Shown: in pieces, positions 52,900-63,005 of the stretch
Numbering within the stretch: position 1 is the stretch's first letter
How the letters are laid out: every line of letters starts with the position of its first letter
NCBI GenBank assembly: GCA_030374765.1
Contig: JARGXX010000068.1
Coordinates: forward strand, 2,046,001 to 2,110,000
Reading direction: 5' to 3'
DNA from: Agarophyton chilense
Lineage: Eukaryota > Rhodophyta > Florideophyceae > Gracilariales > Gracilariaceae
Length of the DNA stretch: 64,000 bases
Made by a program: the position numbers and the translations under genes
The notes under the pieces: model-generated
The model's input: the letters and a program-made list of their open reading frames with translations, nothing else
What the model was told of the DNA's origin: nothing
The model's database searches: none

Positions 52900-53705
52900 A
52901 ACGGAACTCTATTGCTCCAAAGAACAGCCTTTCAGAAAGGGTGATAAAGACACAAATGCTTATGGTTCCCTCATCTCAAAGGTGTCCGATTCGGCAACGA
53001 ACAGAGTCAGAAACTCGACAATGAGAAATGAGGGTTTCCCATCAGACATAAATTCATTAAGGCCGATCTGCAATCGCTTAATATGGTCCTCCACCTTCGC
53101 GGTTTCGCGTTCTGAGCGCTTCTTGCTCTTCTCCTTCAGACCATAATACATGTAATTCAAGACCTTATGATACAGGGAATTTTTGCACGGGACCACCTTC
53201 CATCTTCTATAAAGTTGGCTTTTATTTCTCAGTAGCCACGAAGACCTGTTCGTTCTTCTCCCGAGATCGGGACCTTCGAGGACCAATATCGCTGTGGTCG
53301 TCACCTGACGTAACTAAATCAACAGAATCATCAGTGATAGGGCTGTCATATTCAGTACTTGAGTATTTATCGCTCGAATCACGAGCGGACTACAGCTTCT
53401 GATGTCGTGACTTTGACTTCTTCAAAATAGCTCCCCTTGAGAAAGCTCCATTCTCTGCCAGCGCGACCAGATCAGCAGCAGTCTGGGCATGAATTGCCGC
53501 CTCCAGCTGTTCTTAACCAGGTTTATCTCGTGTAAGGACTTCTTTCACGTCCATTATTGAGCCGAGTAGCGTCTCGCGCGTATTTCCGTACCTTTTCATT
53601 AAATGTTTAAATCCAAACGTACGGTTCTTACTGAGGCAGATTTCTGTTCCCTTAAGTCTTGAAGAACGATGCTTGTTATACACGACGTACCTGTTCGACA
53701 TCCGC
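52900..53705 (-). pseudogene. Ty3-A gag
   Basis: Two minus-strand frames (53513-53701; 52960-53304) frame a Ser/Lys-rich region. They end in the capsid-like phrase KPSFLIVEFLTLFVAESDTFEM, a pattern seen again in the gag at 60.9 kb. This weak but positionally consistent similarity supports gag. Confidence 0.55.
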
Positions 53706-53857
53706 GAAAAGAGCAGTAATTTGCGACTCCCATTGAATTATGGGGACACGAGATGCGTTGGACTCATACTTGAGACGAAGCACTTCCCTGTGCACATAAT
53801 CCTGTTTTTGAGGTCTAACGACCTCATGGTCAACCACAACATCTGTGTTGGGCTAAA

Positions 53858-53883
53858 CTGCCACTGCCACTGCCACTGCCACA
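53858..53883. repeat. CTGCCA microsatellite
   Basis: About four tandem CTGCCA units. Confidence 0.85.
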
Positions 53884-53905
53884 GGGTTCAGGTATCCGAA
53901 AGATC

Positions 53906-54272
53906 TCGTTCATCATTCGCGAAACGGGAGTGCCATATCACTCCACGATACAACCGCCCACCCACTTCAACAGATGTGGCAATGCTCTTTTTCGGTGGTG
54001 GTATTGGAAGACCTGGGCGTCCAGTACTCGACTGGCTTTGGGTCTTCGGTATTCTATACCAAAACTACGTCCAGGTGCGAACGCACTGGTGTCGTCTTCG
54101 ACTTTTCGACCACGTGCTCAAATACGATGAATTCCGAACTGGCCGCAGGTGATTCGACAACCAATAACAAGACTGTGACTCTACTAGTTCCAAGTATCGA
54201 AATTGATTCCACGTTCCAGGAAGGAAATCTTAATTGCAACTGATCACAATGGTTCTCAGTAGGTAGACCACT
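53906..54272. other. Unassigned stretch before LTR copy A
   Basis: A plus-strand frame (53974-54243) is open with Ser/Thr-rich translation but no known motif. It may be untranslated sequence of element A. I call nothing here. Confidence 0.3.
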
Positions 54273-54989
54273 TGTTGTATCCGCTCTTTCGATAAGAGCA
54301 GACACCTGCGACATAGTTCGTACTGGCGATGTGGTGTTTGCGTCTAATGTAAAAAGGAGATGGTAGAGCTACAACACCTACGATCTGGAAGTGGGTTGTA
54401 AGGCATCAACACTCCAGCGAGGATGAACAGTACACTGTGTAAGGCAGATAGGGCGTGGTACACGAGGCGGCTCGGGACGTATTTGTGTACTAACTGTCTA
54501 TTATGTACCGTCTGGATGTCTGGTTAAAGAGTCTTTAGCGAGGAACAGAAGAGTCATGAAACCCATGTTATCTCTTTTAGTTTGGAGTCGGATCTCATCT
54601 CTGGTACCAAATAAACTGTTTACCAGGGTGAGGTCCCAAATAATACGTAAATACTACCCAGTGGTCAGCCACTTAGCCAAACTTCTGTACGGTTATAGTC
54701 TCTAATAGGCTTCTAGATGTGAAGGGTAGTAAAGCCCTGCACGTGGATGGCCAATAAAGGTACGGTTGCCAATATGGAATTATTCTATGAAAGGATGCAA
54801 AAGCGCGCCCCATGGCAAACCACTCCACCCGTGCCAACACGTGTTCTACTAAAATATCCAGCTTTTTTGCAACTTATGCGAGACTCCGCGCCATATCATC
54901 TTATTGAGCATACTTCTCATTTAAAAGTACCAACCGCGACTATGCGATATAGTATCCCATGGGTTCAGCCAACAAAGCAGAATACTACA
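54273..54989. repeat. LTR copy A of the TGTAGTAT family
   Basis: It starts TGTTGTATCCGCT and ends GAATACTACA. It is alignable over its whole length with copy B, with strong identity in the middle (for example GAGTCATGAAACCCATGT and AAACTGTTTACCAGGGTGAG). No target duplication was found (flanks CCACT / GTTTC). Confidence 0.8.
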
Positions 54990-55084
54990 GTTTCGCAAAC
55001 CGGTCAGTCCACCAAGTTTCAAAGAGTGCGATAGATGCAATACTCTAGACTGTATAGTATGAGGACCTACTACTTATGGGGATA

Positions 55085-56440
55085 CCTAGAAGAAACCATT
55101 GTAATTGAAGTATCGGTGAGCATTAAGAGAATTGGACCTTTTCATTGAAATGTAATGGAACGTTCATTAAAGGTGATTGTAGTATCCGCTCTAACGGAGA
55201 GAGCAGACAGCTGCGACAGCGTTCGGACTGCCGATGGGTCGCTTGCGGCGAAGGAAAAGGGGTGGTAGAGCTACAACACCAGCGAGCTGGAAGTGGGGTG
55301 TAAGGCCACTACTCGCCAGCGAGGGTGAACAGTGCAACTGTAAAACGTTGATGGGACGTAGGTACGAGACGGCTCGTGAAGTGGTTGGGGGCTAACTATC
55401 TATTATATCTCGTCCGGATCTCCGGTTAAGGAATCCTAAGCGAGGAACAGAATAGTCATGAAACCCATGTTATCTCCTTTAGTTTGGAGTCGGATCTCAT
55501 CTCTGGTACCAAATAAACTGTTTACCAGGGTGAGGTCCCAAATAATACGTAAATACTACCCAGTGGTCAGCCACTTAGCCAAACCACTGTATGGGTATGG
55601 TCCCTAATGGACGTCTAGCTACAAAGGCTAGTAAAACCAGCCACGTGGATCGCCACTACATGCGCCGTTGCAAGCCACTCCACTCGTGATACCACGTGTC
55701 CCAACACTGTACCCTGCCTCCTCGCATCCTACGCGGCGTGCCGTTTCATATCACAAGTTTGATGACATCACTCACTTATGAGTTCCAACCGCGACTTCGC
55801 GAAAAACCAACCCATCGGATTCACCGACATAGTAGAATACTACAGTGATATTTCCAAAAACGAAAGGTAATAGAACCTTAAGTGAAAAAGCGCCTCACTT
55901 ATAATTCAATGACAATGGTAATCGTTCAGGTACTGTAGGATTCCTCTTCACTACGGACACAATCACAATCCAATTTTATCTTACTAAAAGGTTCTTGCCT
56001 GGGTCAGGAGAAGCAGATTGTCCCCATGGCTTCGTATCTCCTAGGGTAAACAGACTTTCCAAAAAATATCGCGAATACAAACACTCAGGATGCGTTGCTT
56101 AACACGGTTCATCCAACTACGGACCCCAGTTCTAGTCATCAAGACAACGCCTCTGGCACCACATTACCGGTGGTTCAGGAGTTTAGGCGAGTTCTCACAG
56201 TTTTGGATACAGCTGCTGGCCCAAACTTCATGGTAGAATCGATATTGACCCCGCCTTCACAGCCTCAGACCGGCCATGGCGTCATAACAGACTTCACTAA
56301 TGCGAATAATTACACGCTGCCAACGCTGGAAATATGAGCCTTGACGGCTGCCTGGGTTCTTTCGTAGTAAAGGGTGATTTCACTATATGCCAGGTATTGG
56401 CTGCCCCGTAATGCTATGATTGCGCTTAGGCTTCAACGTT
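55085..56440 (+). pseudogene. Plus-strand Ty3 protease fragment
   Basis: The frame 56095-56337 contains RVLTVLDTAAGPNFMVESIL, the retropepsin active site (D-T-A-A in place of D-T/S-G-A). It matches the minus-strand copy at 59446-59721 almost residue for residue. Similarity to the minus-strand arm extends from about 55085 to 56440 once LTR copy B is removed. The fragment lacks the rest of its element. Confidence 0.8.
55179..55844. repeat. LTR copy B: solo LTR with target duplication
   Basis: It runs from TGTAGTATCC to GAATACTACA, 666 bp, flanked by GTGAT on both sides (55174-55178 and 55845-55849). The host sequence is interrupted here but uninterrupted (AAGGTGATATTTCC) in the inverted related copy near 59965, so this is a solo LTR insertion. 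Confidence 0.9.
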
Positions 56441-56471
56441 GTGCATTGCCTTGTTGTAAATAACTTGGAAG

Positions 56472-57044
56472 TCATATTCCGCTGGGTGGAGTCTCTAACG
56501 CTTTAAGCGGCCTGGGGTTTCCGAGAACGTCAAAAGCCATTTTATGGAATAGTGATTCGTGTAGATAGTAGAGTTCACACCCATGAGATGGGGGCGAAAA
56601 GTAGAGAAAGCACCTGCAAGGCCCCGAAACTCTTCTTCCGACACGGAGTAGTTGCGTTCGTGGACTCTGAGCGAGCGTAGTTGATACCCATTTGGTTTTC
56701 TCTATCCTTCGAAAGTTTTCCGAAAGATAGCACAACCTGTTTGATAGTCACTAGTGTCTGTGTCCAAAGAAAGCGATATTCCGGGAATCGGTACCGATAA
56801 GATCGGTGGTTAATGTGACGGCCTTAATAAAAGATCTAAAAGCCTCAAATGGGGCGGACGTGAAATGCCCCAACCTAGGTGGTTGACCTTTTTGCAGAAG
56901 TACGTTTAAGAGATCCGCAGTGTCCGCGCAGATAAATATAAATCGTCCGTAGAATTTGAAAAATTCTGTAAAGGGGCGTAGTTCTTTTTTAGTTGCGGGC
57001 TGTATCGCTAGGAAATGCGATTTCACTCGAGAGTTTTTCATCAT
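56472..57044 (-). pseudogene. Ty3-B RT thumb and RNase H
   Basis: AIQPATKKELRPFTEFFKFYGRFIF and LLNVLLQKGQPPRLGHFTSAPFEAFRSFIKAVT lie in the first frame, then a shifted frame (56472-56735). This is the region after the YxDD box in Ty3 elements. Confidence 0.7.
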
Positions 57045-57188
57045 ACCTTATCCACGACGGATAATATGACACAAATACTTCATGGTATCTCTGAAGAAGT
57101 TATATTTCTCTATCTTGATTGTATTTCCAGCCTCACGTAACGTACTCATGATATCCCTGAAATGGGTAAGGTGGTCATTCAGATTATC

Positions 57189-57554
57189 TCAGAACACAAT
57201 TATATCGTTCAGATAGACGAAGCATGTACGCCACTTAAATAGGGCTGGTTGGATATCAAGAGCACACTGAAAGGTAGCAAGAGCACTGGTCAGTCCAAAA
57301 TTGCATCCGTTTGAAATGGTAGAGTCTCGAATGACAGACATAAAAAATACTGTCCCGGTCCTCTTCTCTGAGGAGAACTTGACAGTACCACCAATTTGGG
57401 GGTCCAAAGCCGAAAAAATCGTGGCATTGCCGAGCAAATCGATGTACTCATCCATATGTGGAATCGGATACACGTCTTTGACGGTTACGTCATTCCATCG
57501 AAGGTAGTTGATATAGAAACGCCAGGACCCATCTAGTTTCTGGGCCAATACCAC
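57189..57554 (-). pseudogene. Ty3-B reverse transcriptase
   Basis: QKLDGSWRFYINYLRWNDVTVKDVYPIPHMDEYI, ATIFSALDPQIGG (motif A Asp), NGCNFGLTSALATFQ and FVYLNDIIVF (catalytic box, normally YLDDIIVF) appear in one open frame of 121 codons. Asp to Asn in the DD box makes it inactive. Confidence 0.85.
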
Positions 57555-57705
57555 TAGAGAGGCCCACGGCGACTAAGCCGTTTCGATCAGTCTACCTCAA
57601 AGCATTCCAGCTACTTGAAACTGTTCCTCTTCACGAGCCTCGCGGCCTGCCCTGTAAGGTTGCTCAACCGGTAAAGTGTCGTCTGTGTATTCAGAATGAT
57701 AATAT

Positions 57706-57948
57706 GGTGCTAGTATATTTCGTGAATTTGTCCAGTATTTTTCTCATATTCAAAATATTCATCAAGAAATTCGTGTTTTGTTTGTTTGTTTAACATTCCA
57801 TAATTCTAGTTTGGAAATTGTACTTTACGAACTAGCATTGTTGACTGTTAAAATTGAACACTAAGCATGTATTTATTGATGAAAAATACAAATATGCTAA
57901 AAAATAATGGATAATTTCACGAGATATGCATTCTGAAAACTAGCACCG
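57706..57948. mobile_element. AT-rich element with inverted ends (MITE-like)
   Basis: GGTGCTAGTATATTTCGTG at the left faces CACGAGATATGCA...ACTAGCACC at the right (57918-57946). The reverse complement of the right end starts GGTGCTAGT and later carries ATATCTCGTGAAAT, so the ends are imperfect inverted repeats about 240 bp apart. The interior is about 70% A/T, unlike the surrounding Ty3 sequence. No target duplication was confirmed. Confidence 0.35.
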
Positions 57949-58114
57949 AACTAGCATAAAGTTGGCACAACTAGTACCCAACCTGGCCTTTCAAAAACAT
58001 ATACGGTTCGACAACAAGTCTATCCGTTGTTCCGTTGTAATTATATCAACAAGAGCACAATCCAAACTTGGTCTAAACTTTCGTAACATGTTACGGCTCT
58101 GTTCACGGTGCTAT

Positions 58115-58765
58115 TGTAGTATTCTACTACTGTCAGAATGCCGACGGAATATTTTTCGACTAAGTACGATGATACTCATAGGTGAGTGCAACAGCTGGGA
58201 TGAAGCTATGAAGCGGCATCCCGCAGATAGCCGGCGAGGTGGTCTGGTACACGTGGGATCTCGGTCTGCCACGGCGTATCCGATACGACCCTTTCTAGGG
58301 AAATACCGGATTGGCAACGGCGCATACAGTGGATACCCACGTGACAACCAAGTCTACCATTCGTAGACGGAAGCCCATTTAGAGCTAAATATCCCGCACT
58401 GTACAAGGGTTAGTTGGCTAACCAAATTTATATCTAGATATTATTATGTGCGGCGCTCACCCCTGTGCAAAGCACTTAAGGCACAGAGGGGAGTGTCGAC
58501 TCCAAAGTAAAGGAGATAACAAACGGGTTCACAACTCACTTGCTCCTTGTTCAGGATTCCTTAACCGGAGATCCGGACAGCTACAACAAGTAGTTATCCG
58601 TTCCATAGGACCAACCACCCTCATCGGCGAGTGGGGCCTTACAACCTCCATTCTAGCTCGCTAGTGTTGTGCTCTACCACATCTTCCCCGTAGCCGCTAG
58701 CACCCATTTGGCAGTCCCGAAAACTGTCCCAGGTGTCTGCTCTCTCCGTTACAGCGGATACTACA
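58115..58765. repeat. LTR copy C of the TGTAGTAT family, inverted
   Basis: On the minus strand it reads TGTAGTATCCGCTG...GAATACTACA, 651 bp. The flanks are GCTAT (58110-58114) and GCGAT (58766-58770), a 4-of-5 target duplication. It is inserted between the protease and RT of Ty3-B. Confidence 0.8.
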
Positions 58766-59394
58766 GCGATTCTGGAACGTGGCCGAGGTCAAGTTTCTCG
58801 AGTTCTTTCACGGGATCTATCTGGTCATGTCTGATTATAACGAGGGGTTTCTCTGCTTCGGCAGGTTGTCACTCCAGGATATTCATTGATTGATTGACAT
58901 TCTCCTCCCCCTCTTCAAAGTGAACTAAATTGAGTATACTGGTCGCTTTCAACTTATTAAACACCATGGCGGTGAGATGAGGCATTACCGAACCACTAAC
59001 TTGGGGTTTCACAAGTGATTTTGGTGTGGCGTCAAAAATGGCAACCGGAACGATGAACGGTTTGTTCGGATCAATCCGACCAGTGCCATTGGCTACGGCG
59101 AGTTGATACTTACTGTATGGTGATGAGAGATTTCGAATAAACCGTATTCCGTGTTAGGCAGAACTGCCAAGCCCCCAGATTTGGAACTCAGATGGGATTC
59201 TTATCTAGGCTTTAACGAGAAGCTTAGCAGATATCCGAGAAGTGGGTGACGCCTCCTGTGCCGCAAATCAGAGTATTAGCTTACTTGAGGCACGCCTAAG
59301 AAGACGACGGACTATCGGAAGCGAAGAACCGTCTCCCAGTTTCACAAGCTTTAAACGGGATGTTTTTGCATCAACGAATACGTCGTAATAGTGA

Positions 59395-60060
59395 CATCCT
59401 AGTATTACGGGGCCGCAAATGCCTGGCATATAGTGAAATCAATCTTTACTCCGAAAGAACCCAAGCGGCCGTAAAAGCTGATATTTCCAGCGTTGACAGC
59501 GTGTAATTATTCGCATTAGCGAAGTCTGGTATGACGCCATGGCCGGTCTGAGGCTGTAAAGGCGGGGTCAATATCGATTCTACGATGAAGTTCGGGCCAG
59601 CAGCTGTATCCAAAACTGTGAGAACTCGCCTAAACTCCTGAACCACCGGTATTGTGGTGCCAGAGGCGTTGTCTTGATGAGTAGAACTGGGGTCCGTAGT
59701 TGGATGAACCGTGTTAAGCAACGCATTCTGCGGGTTCGTATTCGCGATATTTCTTGGAAAGTCTGTTTACCCTCGAAGATACGAAGCCATGGGGACCATC
59801 TGCTTCTCCTGACCCTGGCAAACCCCGTTAAGTAAAATAAAATTGGATTGTGATTGTGTCCGTAGTGAAGAGGAATCCTACAGTATCTGAACGACGACCA
59901 TTGTCATTAAATTGTAAATGATACGTTTTTTCACTGAAGGTTCTCTTACCTTTGGTTTTTGGAAATATCACCTTCTATGAACGTTTCATTACATTTCAAT
60001 GAAAAGGTTCAATTCTCTTACTGCTCACAAATAATTCAACTACAATGGTTTTTGCTAGGG
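59395..60060 (-). pseudogene. Ty3-B protease (minus-strand copy)
   Basis: It contains RVLTVLDTAAGPNFIVESIL (D-T active site) and, further on, the phrase DYYDVFVDAKTSRLKLVKLGDG typical of the C-terminal protease block. This is the inverted partner of 55085-56440. Confidence 0.75.
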
Positions 60061-60326
60061 AGAGGATTCATGGACTCATAATTACGGATCACTCAGGCGA
60101 ATTCTTTCAATGTTAGAATAAAGTCCGGGGAAGTGTGACCGTGTTAATAACACATGGGGCCTATGATTCCAGGGTTTAGGGGCGACAAACAAAGACCAGC
60201 TTCCGTGATCTTCACCACAAGAAGAATATCTCTCCACCCAGGACGAAGTTTTCGAGTGCTCGTGTTCACATAGGGAATAAGAGGCCCTTGGACGCGGGGT
60301 GAAGCTGCTTGAAGCAGATGTTGTTC

Positions 60327-60995
60327 CTAATCTTTCTCAGTAGAGAAATCCATAGTGTATGTGAATTTTGTTTTCGTAACAGACCGAATATCTCTGCGAC
60401 AGCATTGAACGATATCGAAATCCCTTTGGGGGTTCCCACTCGCGACCAGGGATAAGAATGTCGAATTCGCTTGAATCATCAAAACCTTTTGTGGAACGTG
60501 CCTTCTGACAAGGGTTACGAGCTCGGAGTGCATCGGTTTCCACTTGTAAAGTTTGTACTAACTCTAAAAAAGTGGTTCTTCTTCTAAATTACGGATATTT
60601 TGCCACCAGAGTACGGATTGTGAGATCCACTTTATCATTGTACATAGTGGAGCACCCCCCAGCGGAGTAAACATTACCACAGCGGTGAGAAGACTCATTC
60701 AGAGGTACCGAGAACTCGGTGTCTGATTGTCCAGGCTTCTGATGGGTGTCATGGAAAGCGAAAATAGTCAACTGAATTGCTTGATTAGTAGCGTAGGCTC
60801 TGAAGAGGTTTTGAACTGCTTTGAGCCAGCACGTAGCCTCTCTTTCGGATGCTTGGCATGAACCTCTTACACAGTTGTATTGATTTTTAGCTATTCTACG
60901 TAGAATAAACGGTAGCGCAGTATACAATTGACCCTTATTCATACCAAGTATGTCGGCTTCCGCAACAAAGCGTGCGTGGAAAACGAACACTAATA
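60327..60995 (-). pseudogene. Ty3-B gag
   Basis: MFVFHARFVAEADILGMNKGQLYTALPFILRR is followed by CWLKAVQNLFRAYATNQAIQLTIFAFHDTHQKPGQSDTEF, a typical Ty3 gag capsid segment. A shorter downstream frame (60327-60533) continues it, in a shifted frame. Confidence 0.7.
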
Positions 60996-61000
60996 TTGGT

Positions 61001-63005
61001 TCGTCTCCGGAAAAGAAATGCTAGGGGAGGGGAAGCTGCATACTCACTAAGAATTCCTTCACTCTACCCGTTCCTCTGAGTTTGTGGTCCAATGAAGAGT
61101 GATGGGGCCGATAATACCGGTATGTTACCAGTTTTCTGTACAAAGGGGTTGTTCAGTTTAGTTATTTCAAACCAGTGTGCTTCCTTCTCTTAGTACGAGA
61201 GTAAAGTAGGCCCTTGGTTGCAGACGTACGATTAAAACAAGATGAATGCCTGCGATGAACATCATCGAATTTGAAATCTGAAGACATTGACTCATTTGAA
61301 TGGTAAGGGTTCCATCAAAACCAGGGGGAACCCAAGAAATGGGAAACAAAATTATCTTGCTTCTTTCGCCTTCGGAGGTTCTCACCCGTTTTCCTGTGCA
61401 CTATTTTCTGCGAGTCAACTATAAGCCCCTCGAGGACGTTACCATCCATCAAGATGGCTTGCTCCAGTTTTTGCAGACGGGAAATGAAACGATCGAATCA
61501 GGGTTCAACGTGCTTCATGTAAACGGCACGACAACCTAATCATTCCAACTGTGTGTTGACATCCGCCCGCAAACGACGGAGGTCTTCGAACAAGTCCGTC
61601 ACAAAAGATGCATCGAACCTAACACGCAGAACTTTAAGCTTCTCCACGAAAGCATTATGAGCATTGTTCATCTGAAGGAACTGCTTTTGTAAATCAGGAT
61701 CACTTTCTATGCGAATGTTTCAATTTTGGCGCGTAGCAGAACCTGCAGGGACCTTCGTATTTACAGCAGGATTCGGTTTCTTTTCATTAATGATTGCTTC
61801 ATGTGACGCCTTCAGCGGTAGTGATTGACTCTTCGAAAAGCCCTGAATCTTATGTTAAGATTCCTAGTTAACCGTCATAGGTGGGCCAGTGACGTTTTTC
61901 TTCAAAGAACGAAGAACTACAGCATTATCGGCAGTATTCATATAGGAGGCGGAACGGCTCCTTTTCTGGGCAATTTCGGCATCTTAATGCCGTCAAAACA
62001 TATCAAAACTAATCCACTGGTATTCAAAAAACTTGTTGCTCCTACGGAATGCTTTTGAACTAAACAAACCGATAAGAGTCTTAAAAAAAACTGATTGAAG
62101 AATGTAAAGACCGACTTACAGACCATAAACTAAAAAATTTACCTATCTTATCTTAAGATTAGAAACCATTTTAAGGTGTAAACCCAGAGAACTAAGCGAC
62201 AAAAAACGTTTGGGACCTTTTACTACAAGAATTTGGATATTAATGGAGACTTTTGAGTAACACCCGACCAATTAAGTTTCTAAGTATAAATCGATCCGAT
62301 ACGACAAGCAGGAAATAATAATAATAAAAGCTAAGGGCTCAGTAATTGATTCAATGTGGTATGTAGCCTCCAAAGTGGGCGGTTGGGAAAATTATTTCAC
62401 CTACTGGGACGAAAAAAAGGAGGGCACGGGAGGCAAAGAGAAAAAATAGAAACAATTCTACGCAGGAACAAGAACACGACAAGAAATAAATAACAAACGC
62501 CAAAAACCGAAATAATTCTGTTGAACACGAAAAATGAATAATTCTACCGCAAATAACGCGGCTGAACCTCTAAAGAGGGTAGTAGTACACGAAAACGAAA
62601 AACATGTGAAGCCATAGATATCGTTTTGGGAAGATTGACGAAGAGAAAGGGCAGAATGGCCGAGCCACTGTATAGTGTAGAATACAATAGTAAACTATTA
62701 AATTTAATAGAAAAAATGCAGATAAATATGTAAACTATCCATCAATGCTGGGTGCAAACGTGTACATCTCGCGCGAACGACCATTCCGCCGTGTCATGAT
62801 GCTACGTTAGGGTCTGTCAATAGCGACAGGATGCGATGAAACACTGACTGCCAAACTGAGAGCCCTTTAGAGAAATCTTTCAAAAATGGCCCCACAACTT
62901 TTCAGAGCAAACAAGCTCTTTAAGAGCTGATCCCACGGTGAACAACCGAGATACTGTGATATTACGATGTGACCGTCGCCTCGGGTTGCCATCGCACGGG
63001 CCTCT
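61001..63005. other. AT-rich stretch without recognised gene
   Basis: About 2 kb between Ty3-B and the right-hand Harbinger relic. Several weak frames exist (61167-61385 minus, 61300-61539 plus, 61825-62058 plus) with no domain I recognise. It is probably 5' sequence of Ty3-B followed by unique AT-rich DNA. Confidence 0.4.

Larger units (their letters stand above)
48800..53710 (-). mobile_element. Ty3/gypsy element A, decayed
   Basis: On the minus strand from high to low coordinates: gag (about 53.7-52.9 kb), protease (51.5-51.26), reverse transcriptase (50.6-50.2), RNase H (50.05-49.43) and integrase (49.08-48.82). RT before integrase is the Ty3/gypsy order. Every domain is broken by stops or frame changes, and no confident LTR pair was assigned. 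Confidence 0.75.
56450..61000 (-). mobile_element. Ty3/gypsy element B, decayed and interrupted
   Basis: On the minus strand: gag (60.99-60.3 kb), protease (59.72-59.45), pre-RT linker (59.4-58.77), RT (57.55-57.19) and RT thumb/RNase H (57.04-56.47). LTR copy C is inserted at 58.115-58.765 and an AT-rich element at about 57.7-57.95 kb. No integrase remains, because the plus-strand fragment begins where it should be. Confidence 0.75.

Noticed and set aside
53673-54152. A 159-codon plus-strand frame next to the Ty3-A gag
   Set aside because: It crosses a CTGCCA microsatellite and shows no domain; it is opposite to the element's sense strand.
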